Below are positions 34,681 to 44,211 of a stretch of DNA of 64,000 bases, piece by piece (positions within the stretch are counted from its first letter, which is position 1; every line of letters starts with the position of its first letter). Source of the stretch: JARLGU01 sp036504535 (GTDB taxonomy: Bacteria > Armatimonadota > Armatimonadia > Armatimonadales > Capsulimonadaceae); assembly GCA_036504535.1 (NCBI GenBank), contig DASXUY010000014.1, forward strand, positions 124,001-188,000. Reading direction: 5' to 3'. The notes under the pieces are model-generated. The model was not told the origin of the DNA. It did no database searches and saw only the letters and a program-made list of their open reading frames with translations. The position numbers and the translations under genes are program-made.

Positions 34681-34722
34681 CCGGCGAAGTTGACCGCATT
34701 ACAGCGCGCACAACTTCGCCGG
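34681..34722. terminator. Perfect 12-bp stem-loop after the GH16 gene
   Basis: CCGGCGAAGTTG (34681-34692) and CAACTTCGCCGG (34711-34722) with an 18-base loop, 24 bases past the stop. There is no T-tract, so it may attenuate rather than fully terminate before the membrane-protein gene. Confidence 0.6.
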
Positions 34723-34750
34723 CCATCGCGCCTCGTCTAGCGCGCTGAGC

Positions 34751-34756
34751 TATAAT
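34751..34756 (+). promoter_or_regulatory. -10 box upstream of the DUF6785-like gene
   Basis: A consensus TATAAT lies 36 bases before ATG 34793. No -35 match is seen 17 bases upstream. Confidence 0.4.
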
Positions 34757-34792
34757 CAAGATACGCCCATCGCGAGTGCAGGTTTGCCCCCA

Positions 34793-36775
34793 ATGCCACA
34801 AGATACCGATGCCACTATCCGCGATACTGTAGATACAGCAACGTCCGAAGCACGTCACCCCCGGCGCGGCGTGCCGGTTCGAGCGATGGTACTGAGTTTG
34901 CTTCTGGGCCCATTCTGCTGCTACTGGGCGCAGGACCAGGTAGGTGACCGGATATTCTCGATCATGGTCCCGCCGGTAATCTTGACCCTCGTCCTCGTTC
35001 TCGCAAATGTGCCCATTCGCCGCTTCGCGCCTCGTTTCGTGCTAACCGAAGGCGAGCTGATTGTGTTCTACGGCATGCAGGCCGTGATGTGTGCGATGGC
35101 GTCTGAGTGGGTGGACGTGACCCACCCGTACATTTACAGCTATGCTGCAACATTCTTCCCGGAGCCAAAACAGTACGTCCTGCCATATATCAGCGAGTGG
35201 CTGTTCTTCAAGTCCGGCAAAGGGTCCCTTGAGGGCTTCATGTACGGCGGCCGTTCGGTAGCCTACTTCTGGTCGCATCTGGGGCCGTGGTGGCCGAAGA
35301 TCCTCGGATGGACCACAATTACGGGCCTCGCAGCGTTTGCGATGCTTTGCATCAATGCGCTTGTCCAAGACCAGTGGACTCATCGCGAAAAGCTTTCGTT
35401 CCCACTCGTTCAGCTCCCCCTTGCGATCACTCAGGGCGGTGGCGATTCTCCGTTTTGGCGCAACAAATTGATGTGGTTCAGCTTTGCAGTGATGTTCGGG
35501 ATCGACATCATGAATGGGCTCAACTACATCTATCCATCACTGCCGTCGCTCAACGTGCGGTTTTTGGGTGATATCGGCAAGTGGGTTTCGGGGCCGCCTT
35601 GGAACGCGATTGGATGGATGCCTATCGGGCTTTTTCCGTTCATGATGGCTATCGGCATCTTTATGCCCATCGATCTACTGGGCTCGCTTCTCTTCTTCTA
35701 CTTTTTTCGAAAAGCAGAGCAGATCGTCGCCGCCAGCATGGGATACGCACAGGGGACATTTGGCGGGGGAGCGCTGGTGCCCAGCCCTCCTTACTTCACG
35801 GAGCAGTCATGGGGCGCGTTTATTGGGCTCTTTGTCGGTGCGGTCTGGGCGGCGCGGCCGTATTTAAAGGAAGTCTGGGGAGAGATCCGCTGCGGTAGTC
35901 CCGCAGGGTCCGAACGTGTCTCGCCAAGAGGCGCACTCGTTGGCCTCATTTCAAGCGTTGTCTTGCTCGGCCTCATCGGCACCGCACTCGGGATGCCGTT
36001 TCTTTACGTCATCACCTACGTCACCCTGTTCCTGGTGTTCAGCACGGCGCTCACCCGCCTCACCGCACAGTTGGGTGCGCCGACTCATGAAATGGCGTTC
36101 ATGGGGCCGACCCAACTCTTCGCCGATTTTCACGGCACGGCTGGTTTTAGCAACGACCTCATCGCCCGTACAGTCACCACTTTCCACTTTATGAACCGAC
36201 TCCATCGCACTCACCCGATGCCCACCCAGCTCGATGCCCTTTATTTGGCGGGACGGTCCAAGGTGAGCCCGAAGGGGATGTTCTTCGCGCTGGTTGTTGC
36301 GACCATCGCTGGGACGCTTATCGGTCACCTGGTGCGGACGTACCTCGACTTCCGCCTGATACCGGTAGACATGAGCGGCGACACAACGAACCTCGTGCGC
36401 AAGTTGGTGAGTGCCAAGCACCCTCCCGACCCGAGCGCCATGATGGCCGTAGGAGCGGGATTTGGAGCTGTAATGCTCCTTGATTTGGTGAGATTTCAAA
36501 TACCCGGATTCCCGCTGCACCCTGCGGGATTCGCGCTCGCGATGAACTTCGGCGTTGACTATTACTGGTTTGGTCTGTTGATCGCACTCATCGCCAAGTC
36601 GGCCGTGATGCGCTATAAGGGCATGGGTGGATTCGAAAGCCTGCGAACCGTTGCGCTCGGCATCATGCTTGGCGAGTTTGTAGCGGAAGCGGTTTGGGCC
36701 ATATTTTCAATGATGAATTATGACCAGTTTACGTACACGATATCAATCAACAGCAAGATGAACTGGATGCAGTAA
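34793..36775 (+). CDS. Large polytopic membrane protein, DUF6785/OPT-transporter-like
   Basis: About 660 residues with roughly 12-14 hydrophobic segments, e.g. MVLSLLLGPFCCYW, MVPPVILTLVLVLANV, ILGWTTITGLAAFAMLCINAL, LVGLISSVVLLGLIGTALG and FGLLIALIAKSAVM. Conserved-looking loops include LTEGELIVFYGMQAVMCAMAS, HREKLSFPLVQLPLAI and MPTQLDALYLAGRSKVSPKGM. This matches my recollection of the DUF6785/DUF6784 proteins of Armatimonadota and Planctomycetes, which resemble oligopeptide transporters; no substrate is proven. ATG 34793 is preferred over TTG 34784. It lies between the GH16 gene and the LacI regulator, so import of oligosaccharides is a reasonable inference. Confidence 0.65.
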   Translation: MPQDTDATIRDTVDTATSEARHPRRGVPVRAMVLSLLLGPFCCYWAQDQVGDRIFSIMVPPVILTLVLVLANVPIRRFAPRFVLTEGELIVFYGMQAVMCAMASEWVDVTHPYIYSYAATFFPEPKQYVLPYISEWLFFKSGKGSLEGFMYGGRSVAYFWSHLGPWWPKILGWTTITGLAAFAMLCINALVQDQWTHREKLSFPLVQLPLAITQGGGDSPFWRNKLMWFSFAVMFGIDIMNGLNYIYPSLPSLNVRFLGDIGKWVSGPPWNAIGWMPIGLFPFMMAIGIFMPIDLLGSLLFFYFFRKAEQIVAASMGYAQGTFGGGALVPSPPYFTEQSWGAFIGLFVGAVWAARPYLKEVWGEIRCGSPAGSERVSPRGALVGLISSVVLLGLIGTALGMPFLYVITYVTLFLVFSTALTRLTAQLGAPTHEMAFMGPTQLFADFHGTAGFSNDLIARTVTTFHFMNRLHRTHPMPTQLDALYLAGRSKVSPKGMFFALVVATIAGTLIGHLVRTYLDFRLIPVDMSGDTTNLVRKLVSAKHPPDPSAMMAVGAGFGAVMLLDLVRFQIPGFPLHPAGFALAMNFGVDYYWFGLLIALIAKSAVMRYKGMGGFESLRTVALGIMLGEFVAEAVWAIFSMMNYDQFTYTISINSKMNWMQ

Positions 36776-36888
36776 GATCCAATTGCGGCGTGACCACCCT
36801 GACGAGCGGGGACAAAGTCGCCGGACAGTTTAGCGTGGACATATCCGCTGTGCTGTAACATTTTGCCAACAAATCGCCGTGCGGTCTA

Positions 36889-36917
36889 TTGACAACACAA
36901 GGTACATATGATAGGAT
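36889..36917 (+). promoter_or_regulatory. Promoter of the LacI regulator operon
   Basis: TTGACA (36889-36894), 17-base spacer, TAGGAT (36912-36917). The operator lies 14 bases downstream, over the expected +8 to +30 region. Confidence 0.6.
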
Positions 36918-36931
36918 AGGTAAGGGTTACG

Positions 36932-36954
36932 TAAGCGCTTACCGTAACCGATTA
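36932..36954. promoter_or_regulatory. LacI-type operator 3 (autoregulatory)
   Basis: Arms TAAGCGCTTAC and GTAACCGATTA around a central C match at 9 of 11 positions. The site ends 15 bases before the GTG start of the LacI gene. Confidence 0.8.
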
Positions 36955-36969
36955 ACGAGGAATTACTAA

Positions 36970-37977
36970 GTGGCTGTATCGATCAAAACTGTTGCAGAAC
37001 GTGTAGGTGTCTCTGAAGCAACTATCTCCAGAGTGCTTAACAACAAGCCAGGCTTTCAGGCCTCTGAGGACACCCGAAAAAAGATACACAACGCTGTTGC
37101 GGAGCTTGGTTACGTCGGCAACAAAATGGCGCGCAGCCTTGGGAAGGGGCGCAGCGAGACAATTGGCGTAATTGTAGACTGCTTAACCAACCCGTACTTC
37201 GCAATGCTGGTCGAGTCTACGGCGACACTGTCGGCCGCCGCCGGGTATCACGCGCTCGTTGAGATTACACCGTCGGTCGGCAGCGCATCCGGTCGCGTCG
37301 GGCAACTCAGCGGATGGCCCGTGGACGGCATGCTCGTCTGGACAAACCACTGGACCATCCTACAGGATGCATCAGGCAATGCCTACAAAGACAGCCCGAT
37401 TGTCTATCTTGGGTATCCGCGTACAGACGGCACCGACTGGGTAGCGTCAGACCTCTACGATGGTGGACGGCAGATCACGGAGCACGTGTACGACACTGGT
37501 CGCAAAAATGTTTGGTACTTGACGCCCTACGATTTCGATATACCGGTGCGCAGCGAGATGCGAATGCGCGCTTACACGGACGTTACCAAGGAACGGGGAT
37601 TTCAGGACCATGTCATAGCGACGCCTCGCTGTGAAGAAAGTACCGACGTTGGCGTTGCCGTGGGGCAGCAGATTGCCGCCATGCCTAAATCTGAACGACC
37701 GGACGCGCTCGTGGTTCAAAACGATCTCATCGCAATCGGCGTCTATCGAGGCTTGCGAGATGCGGGGCTCCGCGTCCCTGAAGATATCGCCTTAACTGGG
37801 TTTGACGGTACGTTGGAGGGGCAGAACCTGGAGCGACCGTTGACCACACTGAGCACTCCGCCTCAAGAGATGGCGCGTGTGGCACTTGAAATTCTCTTTT
37901 CTAGAATAGCTGGCAACGATGCGGGCCCTATTGGTCGAATGTTGAAGGGCACGCTATTAGTAGGAAAAACGACCTAA
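36970..37977 (+). CDS. LacI-family repressor, probable master regulator of the island
   Basis: The helix-turn-helix VSIKTVAERVGVSEATISRVLNN and hinge (MARSLGKGRSETIGVIVD) are classic LacI. The sensor domain has the usual WPVDGMLVWTN, PDALVVQNDLIAIGVYRGLRDAGLRVPEDIALTGFDG and LTTLSTPPQEMARVALEILFSRI. GTG at 36970 with CGAGGA upstream is the likely start. Its own promoter carries the 23-bp operator found also before the GH39, GH16 and six-hairpin glycosidase genes, so it most likely represses all four units. The inducer is presumably a sugar released by the island's enzymes. The pseudopilin gene follows after 30 bp. Confidence 0.92.
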   Translation: MAVSIKTVAERVGVSEATISRVLNNKPGFQASEDTRKKIHNAVAELGYVGNKMARSLGKGRSETIGVIVDCLTNPYFAMLVESTATLSAAAGYHALVEITPSVGSASGRVGQLSGWPVDGMLVWTNHWTILQDASGNAYKDSPIVYLGYPRTDGTDWVASDLYDGGRQITEHVYDTGRKNVWYLTPYDFDIPVRSEMRMRAYTDVTKERGFQDHVIATPRCEESTDVGVAVGQQIAAMPKSERPDALVVQNDLIAIGVYRGLRDAGLRVPEDIALTGFDGTLEGQNLERPLTTLSTPPQEMARVALEILFSRIAGNDAGPIGRMLKGTLLVGKTT

Positions 37978-38007
37978 TATATATCATCGCAGATTGGGGA
38001 CATTCAG

Positions 38008-38793
38008 ATGGTACACATTACACGAAATAGCTCGGGACAACGAGCATTTACTTTAATAGAACTGCTCGTTGTTATAGCCATTATCGCGATTCTCGCAGCT
38101 GTTTTATTCCCTGTTTTCGCCACAGCGCGAGAAAAAGCCCGGCAATCAACATGCGCATCTAATCAAAAGCAGCTTGGTATCGCCTTTCTCTCATATGTCA
38201 ATGACTATGACGAAATGCTACCAAGCGGTATACCCGCGACTAGCTCCGGTTCTGGCTTTTTTGCTACTGGTCAGATGGGATGTGGCTGGGCAGGCGAAGT
38301 ATACGACTATCTTAAAGCACGTGGCGTATACGGGTGTCCTAGCGACGCCAACGTAGTCACCACGGGGAATAACCAGTCCTGCAGTTATTCCTACAATTCG
38401 TATATTGCTGGGCTCAACGTTTCAAAGATACCGGAGCCGTCACGGATCCTCTTACTGTCTGAAATCGTCGGGTGGCAGGTGAACGTGACGCTCCCCCTTG
38501 AGAGCACCGGAAATCGCTCTACTATTGACAAGGGAACATGCATTGGCTATATGTCGCCTGGTGGAACGCAAATATTTTCCGTCTATGGTCCAGGCAACAA
38601 GCAGGGGCTCAAAGTTACGGGTAGCTATATTGACTACGCTCTCGACTCCAATTACGGCACGTTGCCCCGCCATTCCGAAGGTGCAAGCTATTTGCTTACA
38701 GACGGACACGTCAAGTGGTTTCCAGGCAAAGCTGTTAGCGCAATTAAGTCGATCTCTACTTGCGTGACGCCAGTGTGCTACAAGTACCAGTAG
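38008..38793 (+). CDS. Type II pseudopilin-like protein, DUF1559 family
   Basis: The prepilin signal is QRAFTLIELLVVIAIIAILAAVLFPVF, with cleavage expected after Ala13; Ala replaces the usual Gly at -1. The DUF1559 features follow: AREKARQSTCASNQKQLGIAFLSYVNDYDE, a Cys-containing head (YGCPSDAN), and the C-terminal H-x9-DG motif in RHSEGASYLLTDGHVKW. Such proteins are processed by prepilin peptidase and may assemble in a type II secretion-like or surface structure; their function is unknown. It is encoded 30 bp after the LacI gene and before three glycosidases. A similar pair occurs at 55985-57971. Confidence 0.88.
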   Translation: MVHITRNSSGQRAFTLIELLVVIAIIAILAAVLFPVFATAREKARQSTCASNQKQLGIAFLSYVNDYDEMLPSGIPATSSGSGFFATGQMGCGWAGEVYDYLKARGVYGCPSDANVVTTGNNQSCSYSYNSYIAGLNVSKIPEPSRILLLSEIVGWQVNVTLPLESTGNRSTIDKGTCIGYMSPGGTQIFSVYGPGNKQGLKVTGSYIDYALDSNYGTLPRHSEGASYLLTDGHVKWFPGKAVSAIKSISTCVTPVCYKYQ

Positions 38794-38962
38794 CGAATAC
38801 GGCCCGTCGCATAGAGACGACATAGCCCCGGTTTTCGAGGGCGCATAGTCAATTGGCGCACTCAACTCACGTTGGAAATTCCTGGACGACACCTATCACT
38901 CTTCGCGTCCCCTAAAGCTCGCTATTCGCGTCCCGCACCGCCCCACCAATAGAAAGACCTTT

Positions 38963-40978
38963 ATGAAATACTTCGGCTGCGCCTACTACCCTGAATACTG
39001 GGGATCTGAGCGAATCCGCGTCGACGCCGCTCTCATGCGAGATGCGGGAATCAATACGGTGCGAATAGGCGAGTTCGCATGGACACGCATGGAGCCAGCG
39101 GAGGGTGTGTTTACCCTCGATTGGCTTCATGAGTGCGTGACGACCATGGCAGGCTTCGGCATCGACGTCATCCTGTGCACGCCGACCGCGACGCCGCCTG
39201 CATGGCTCACATCGCAGTATCCCGACACGCTTGCGGTGCGCATGGATGGCAAGCGCTGCGTGCACGGGCATCGGCGCCACTACTGCATGTCATCTGACAC
39301 ATATCGACGCCACTGCGCGCGAATTGCTACCGCTCTCGCCACCGAGTTTGGCCATTACGACAACGTCATCGGCTGGCAGATCGACAACGAGCTTGGCCCA
39401 GAAAATACATGGTGCCACTGTGAGAACTGTCAGTCCCGCTTCCGCGTTTGGGTTCAACACCGCTACTCGACTCTGGACGAGCTTAACCGCGCATGGGGCA
39501 GCGGTTTCTGGAGCATGGACTATACGGAGTGGAGCCAGATCCGCCTCCAGGATATCGACGATTGCTATGCGAGCCGATCCCTGGACTCGAAGCGTTTTTG
39601 GAGCGAGCTCACGGTCGATTTTTGTTCGCATCAAGCCACCATCCTGCGCCACACAGATCCAGGTGCCATTGTCACGACCAACTGCATGGGGCCGATCTAT
39701 TGGCCTATCGACTACTATAAGCTTTACGCCGACCTCGACGTGGCCTGCGACGACCTCTACTTCGATGCGACAACGATGGCCGGGAACACCTGCGCGCTCG
39801 ACGTGTTCCGCAACCTCAAGCCGAAAAGTGCGTTCTGGCTCACCGAGACGGGAGTCGGAGCGCTTGACCACAACAAGCCGCCGCATCCCGACCAGTTTCG
39901 CGCGTGGATGTGGAGCTCATTTGCCCGTGGCTGTGAGGCATACATGATATTTCGCTGGCGCACTTGTCCGTCGGGGCAGGAACAGGAGCTGCAGGGGATG
40001 TTGGAGCACTCAGGGCAGCCACGCCATCGCTACAACACGGTCAAACGAGCCTTCAACGAAGCCATTTCGCTTGCACCGAAGCTAGCCGACCTTCCGCTTC
40101 CCACGGCGAAAGTAGCGATTGTGTCCGACTACGAATCACTCTGGTCGTATATTTCATCGCGCGTGAATAAGTCGATCAACTATGAACGACACGTTCTCCA
40201 ACTCCACGCATGGTTCTACGAAAGTGGCATCCAAGTAGACGTCATCAGCAAGGATGCGGACTTCGCGGGATATAACCTGATTGTGTTGCCGTCTATGGTA
40301 ACGATCACGCCTGACTTCACCGCTAAGGTGACCGCCTACGTCACCGCAGGCGGCGCAGCATTCGCTACCGGCCAGCTTGGCATGCGGGACGATAACTGCA
40401 ACTACCGTATCACCCCTGATCCCATACAAAGCCTGTTTGGCGCCACCATTGAAGGCGGCATGTATCTGCGCGACAATGCCGACCCTGAGGGCGGCTTGGG
40501 TCGCTCGACTTCAGAAGCAAAGCACATTGCTCTCCCCGTCACGGCAGATGGATTGCCCTCCCACGCTTCAGCCATGATGGCGGAAGTTTGGGCTGGCGAC
40601 ATCACGCTGAACGGGGCCGGGGTGGCAGATATGTCGTTTGCCACCGATCAATACGCGGGGCAGCCTGCTGTAGTGTCGAACAGGGTAGGGAGCGGTCACA
40701 CATGCTATGTGGCAACCACAGGCGCAAACAATGCGCTTCTCGACACCTGCTTGCTTGGCATCCTGCAGAAAGCGGGAATCAGCCCCGGCCCCCGAACCAT
40801 GAGAAACGTTGACGTTGTGCACCGAGGCAACGTGACTTTTGTGATCAACCACCGAACGGAGCCAGTCGATGTTCCGGTTGGCGCTGTTGGTGCCTCAATC
40901 ATCGGAGCAATCGAAGACGGTGTCGCCCACCTCGAGCAATTTGGGGTGGCAATATTCGAAGGGATGCAAACTGCGTGA
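38963..40978 (+). CDS. GH42-family beta-galactosidase
   Basis: This cytoplasmic enzyme of 671 residues starts FGCAYYPEYWGSERIRVDAALMRDAGINTVRIGEFAWTRMEP. The acid/base Glu143 is in GWQIDNELGP and the nucleophile Glu295 in FWLTETGVG. A Cys pair region, CHCENCQ (~151-157), matches the GH42 zinc-binding loop. The trimerisation (GATase-like) and C-terminal domains follow (VISKDADFAGYNLIVLPSMVTI). GH42 enzymes release galactose (or arabinose) from short beta-galactosides. The gene is in the LacI-pseudopilin-GH42 transcription unit, with no strong terminator in the 169-bp gap before it. Confidence 0.93.
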   Translation: MKYFGCAYYPEYWGSERIRVDAALMRDAGINTVRIGEFAWTRMEPAEGVFTLDWLHECVTTMAGFGIDVILCTPTATPPAWLTSQYPDTLAVRMDGKRCVHGHRRHYCMSSDTYRRHCARIATALATEFGHYDNVIGWQIDNELGPENTWCHCENCQSRFRVWVQHRYSTLDELNRAWGSGFWSMDYTEWSQIRLQDIDDCYASRSLDSKRFWSELTVDFCSHQATILRHTDPGAIVTTNCMGPIYWPIDYYKLYADLDVACDDLYFDATTMAGNTCALDVFRNLKPKSAFWLTETGVGALDHNKPPHPDQFRAWMWSSFARGCEAYMIFRWRTCPSGQEQELQGMLEHSGQPRHRYNTVKRAFNEAISLAPKLADLPLPTAKVAIVSDYESLWSYISSRVNKSINYERHVLQLHAWFYESGIQVDVISKDADFAGYNLIVLPSMVTITPDFTAKVTAYVTAGGAAFATGQLGMRDDNCNYRITPDPIQSLFGATIEGGMYLRDNADPEGGLGRSTSEAKHIALPVTADGLPSHASAMMAEVWAGDITLNGAGVADMSFATDQYAGQPAVVSNRVGSGHTCYVATTGANNALLDTCLLGILQKAGISPGPRTMRNVDVVHRGNVTFVINHRTEPVDVPVGAVGASIIGAIEDGVAHLEQFGVAIFEGMQTA

Positions 40979-41025
40979 CAGCCCGGATTGCGGCGTACGA
41001 CGTGTCGTAATGAGAGGATGAATAC

Positions 41026-42177
41026 GTGAATCTGGTATTGGGCGTTGCCTCCCGACTAACAGCATATTTCCGCGGGACCTCCTGGAGTGCACTCTGCATC
41101 CTGTTGCTTACCAGTTCCGTCCCAACCCAGGCGCTAAGTGCGCCACAACAGACCGCTTGGCGCACCGCGATCACGATTTCGGGAGACGATTTCCTCATCA
41201 ATGGGACGCCAACCTATGCAGGACGCATCTGGCGTGGCCATCGCATCGAAGGCCTTTTGCTGAACTCGCGCATGGTGCAGGCAACTTTCGACGACATCAA
41301 CCCAGCTACTGTCAACAAATGGGTCTATCCCGACACCGGAAAATGGGACGCCGAGCGAAACGTTAGCGAGTTCATTCACGCGATGCCCGAATGGCGTAAG
41401 CGAGGCCTACTCGCGATCACGATCAACTTTCAAGGCGGCTCGCCAACGGGTTATCTCAATGGCCTGCCTTGGACTAACTCAGCGTTCGAAGCCGATGGTG
41501 CCCTACGACCGGATTACATGTCACGAATAGAGAGAGTGATCAAGCGAGCCGACGAGTTAGGGATGGTCGTTATTGCCGGTTACTTCTACTTTGGCCAAGA
41601 CAAGCAATTCACTGGTGATGACGCGATTCAACACGCGGCAGATGTCGCCACGAATTGGCTGCTCGACAAAGGCTTCACCAATGTGCTGGTCGAGATTGCT
41701 AACGAAGACGGTCCCGCGTACCACCATCCCATACTTAAAGCCGAGCGGGTTCACGAGCTTATCACACGAGTGGCGCGGATCCACCGAGGGGCTCGCGGCC
41801 TACTCGTCGGCACATCTTTCGGTGGCGGGTGGATTCCCACCGAAGACGTTGCCCGCAGTTCGGATTTCATGCTGATCCACGGTAATGGAGTATCGGACCC
41901 GGCAACCATTACCCAAATGATCCATCAAACGCGAGCGCTTCGGAGCTACACACCAAAGCCTATCGTGTTCAACGAGGACGACCACTTCGACTTCGACAAG
42001 CCGACCAACAACTTCGTCGCTGCCCTCGCCGAACACGTTTCGTGGGGCTATTTTGACTACCGAAAGGCTGGTGAAGGGTTCGACGACGGATTCCAGAGCG
42101 TGCCCGTGAACTGGACAATTAGCAGTCCACGAAAACGCGCATTTTTCGATCTACTCGCCGACGTCACCGGATCCTGA
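41026..42177 (+). CDS. Exported clan GH-A-like glycosidase, family not assigned
   Basis: A signal peptide-like N-terminus (SWSALCILLLTSSVPTQALSA) precedes a TIM-barrel protein. Candidate catalytic residues fit clan GH-A: the acid/base Glu after Asn in NVLVEIANEDGPAY and the nucleophile Glu in KPIVFNEDDHFDFD. Other recognisable segments are FLINGTPTYAGRIWRG near the start, which resembles the N-terminus of GH5-like enzymes, and GYFYFGQDKQF. I cannot assign a CAZy family. GTG 41026 has GAGAGGA upstream. It lies 47 bp after the GH42 gene and 59 bp before the next glycosidase, all one strand. Confidence 0.65.
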   Translation: MNLVLGVASRLTAYFRGTSWSALCILLLTSSVPTQALSAPQQTAWRTAITISGDDFLINGTPTYAGRIWRGHRIEGLLLNSRMVQATFDDINPATVNKWVYPDTGKWDAERNVSEFIHAMPEWRKRGLLAITINFQGGSPTGYLNGLPWTNSAFEADGALRPDYMSRIERVIKRADELGMVVIAGYFYFGQDKQFTGDDAIQHAADVATNWLLDKGFTNVLVEIANEDGPAYHHPILKAERVHELITRVARIHRGARGLLVGTSFGGGWIPTEDVARSSDFMLIHGNGVSDPATITQMIHQTRALRSYTPKPIVFNEDDHFDFDKPTNNFVAALAEHVSWGYFDYRKAGEGFDDGFQSVPVNWTISSPRKRAFFDLLADVTGS

Positions 42178-42236
42178 TGCTAAAGGCCGGCCCAATATTG
42201 TACGGTACAAGCAGATATTCCCAAGGAGTTGAGTAA

Positions 42237-44198
42237 GTGACCAACGATCAGCAGACGCCGTTTATCGGGGCACAGGTTTTCATCCAACCTGGTCAAACTC
42301 GCGCCGACATCGAACGGTGGTTTCGCCTGCTTCGCGACAGCAATATGACCGCCTGTCGGATCCGGATGCACGAGGAACACCTGCATCGTCCTGATGGCAG
42401 CTGGGACTTCTCGCTCTACGACTATGCGTTCGAGATGGCGGAAAAATACGACATTTCAGTCTTCGCCACGCTTTTCCCGTACGAGAAGGCCGTTTGGCCA
42501 ATGACCAAATACCCTTTGAGTAAGGAGAACCTCGACGAGATCCGCTACTACATCCAAACCGTCGTATCTCACTACAGCGACAGCACTGCCCTATACTGCT
42601 GGGTGCTACAGAATGAGCCGGGCTCCTACGGTGCGTATCCGCACAGTGACTTGTCCGACGCCCTCAAAGCCGAGTGGATAGACGCTCAGCCGGCGGCTTC
42701 ATACCTCAGTCACGGATATGTCCAGCAACAGGCGTTCGAAGAGCAGCGATTTCAACGATACTACACCAGTTGGTTCTTGGCCTGGATCGCATCCGAGGTC
42801 AGGAAACTTGACCCGAAACACGAGCTTCACACTAACCCCTATGAGATATTCGCCAACGCCGCTGAATACGATTTCGTAGCTTGGCGTAACTTCCTGACCA
42901 TTTTCGGCGCCTCCTGCCATCCAGCACACCATTTCGGCGATTTTCCTCGACGTCAGTTCTCCCTGGCACTGTCCATGAACTGCGAGATGCTTCGTGCAGG
43001 CGCCGGAAAGCTGCCGTTTATGGTCACGGAGCTGCAGGGAGGCAACAACACCTACAGCGCCGATGTTCCAATGTGCCCCACCAAAGAAGAGATCGCTCAG
43101 TGGTTATGGACGGCCGTCGGCGCCGGTGCGAAGGGGGTCATATTTTGGACGCTAAACCCCCGTGCGGTGGGTGGCGAAGCGGGCGAGTGGGCGATGGTGA
43201 ATTTCCAGAACAAGGCGTCGGATCGTCTGCTCGCAGCATCGTCGGTTGCCGTGGCGCTTCAAGAAAACCATAAGCTTCTGAGCGCGGCAACGCCTTTGGA
43301 ATCGTCGATCTATTTACTCTACGCCAAGGAGGCGTTCTGGACCGAAGCCAAGACTGCCGCAGGCACCGACGAGAAGGCTGAGTACGAAGGTAGAAAAACG
43401 CGGTCTGGGATCAAGTCGGTGATCGGGTGGTACGGGGCCGTCACGGACCTAGGCCTCAGCGCTAATGTGTGCGAAATGGCTGAGTTCGATTGGGACTCCA
43501 GCGATCACTCCGGACGTACAATCATACTTTCTCATCAGATCGCAATCGGGTCCACGTACTGGCCAAAGCTTCGGCACTTCGTGACTACCGGTGGCAAGCT
43601 AATTGCGGACGGGCTGACATTCTTTTTTGATGAGAATGACTTCTCCGTGATGCAAACAGGCTTCCCACTCGAAGATGTTTTCGGCGCGTCGTTGGAAGAA
43701 GTGCGTACCATAGCTGGCGATTTTAGTATCAATATCCACGACGATCCGCTCGCGCTTCCCGCTCACCTGTTCAAAGGAACGCTGTCTGTGTCAACTGCCA
43801 GTGCCATCGCGGCCGATGCTGACGGCGTGCTCGCTACCCGGAACAGCTACGGCAATGGCGTTGCCGTCTGGATACCATCGATGCTAGGCTTTGGAGCACT
43901 TCGGCTCGGAAAGTCATCCCTCTGCGCCTTCCTTACGGCAGAATTAGGAGACTCTCTGACTACGGCGCCAATCCGGTTCGCACAAGTACAAACGGACGTA
44001 ACGATGCGAGTGATGAGATCAGGAAGCAGCCTCATCACGATTATGGTCAACAAATCGTCAGGTCCAAAAAAGATCAACCTCCAGTTCGACCGTTGCGCCT
44101 TGTCGCCAAACGTGCTCTACTCCAACAACGCTTCCACTATCGCCGGGGCGGACTTCGTCATACTGCCCGAGGAAACGATAGTTATCGAGTGGCGTTAA
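42237..44198 (+). CDS. GH42-like cytoplasmic glycosidase
   Basis: This TIM-barrel glycosidase of 653 residues has no signal peptide. IERWFRLLRDSNMTACRIRMHEEHLHRPDGSWDFSLYDYAFEMAEKYDISVFATLFP resembles GH42/GH35-type enzymes. The acid/base is likely the Glu of LYCWVLQNEPGSYG and the nucleophile that of FMVTELQGGNNTY. A GATase-like domain follows (RTIILSHQIAIGSTYWPKLRHFVTTGGKLIADG) and a small C-terminal domain (VMRSGSSLITIMVNKSS). It is distant from the upstream GH42 gene. GTG 42237 has AAGGAG eight bases before it. It is the last gene of the LacI unit and ends 13 bp from the converging six-hairpin glycosidase gene. Confidence 0.78.
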   Translation: MTNDQQTPFIGAQVFIQPGQTRADIERWFRLLRDSNMTACRIRMHEEHLHRPDGSWDFSLYDYAFEMAEKYDISVFATLFPYEKAVWPMTKYPLSKENLDEIRYYIQTVVSHYSDSTALYCWVLQNEPGSYGAYPHSDLSDALKAEWIDAQPAASYLSHGYVQQQAFEEQRFQRYYTSWFLAWIASEVRKLDPKHELHTNPYEIFANAAEYDFVAWRNFLTIFGASCHPAHHFGDFPRRQFSLALSMNCEMLRAGAGKLPFMVTELQGGNNTYSADVPMCPTKEEIAQWLWTAVGAGAKGVIFWTLNPRAVGGEAGEWAMVNFQNKASDRLLAASSVAVALQENHKLLSAATPLESSIYLLYAKEAFWTEAKTAAGTDEKAEYEGRKTRSGIKSVIGWYGAVTDLGLSANVCEMAEFDWDSSDHSGRTIILSHQIAIGSTYWPKLRHFVTTGGKLIADGLTFFFDENDFSVMQTGFPLEDVFGASLEEVRTIAGDFSINIHDDPLALPAHLFKGTLSVSTASAIAADADGVLATRNSYGNGVAVWIPSMLGFGALRLGKSSLCAFLTAELGDSLTTAPIRFAQVQTDVTMRVMRSGSSLITIMVNKSSGPKKINLQFDRCALSPNVLYSNNASTIAGADFVILPEETIVIEWR

Positions 44199-44211
44199 TC
44201 CACTGCGGCTA

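Noticed and set aside
38794..38962. A terminator separating the pseudopilin from the GH42 gene
   Set aside because: No strong stem followed by a T-run was found, so the genes are treated as possibly co-transcribed.
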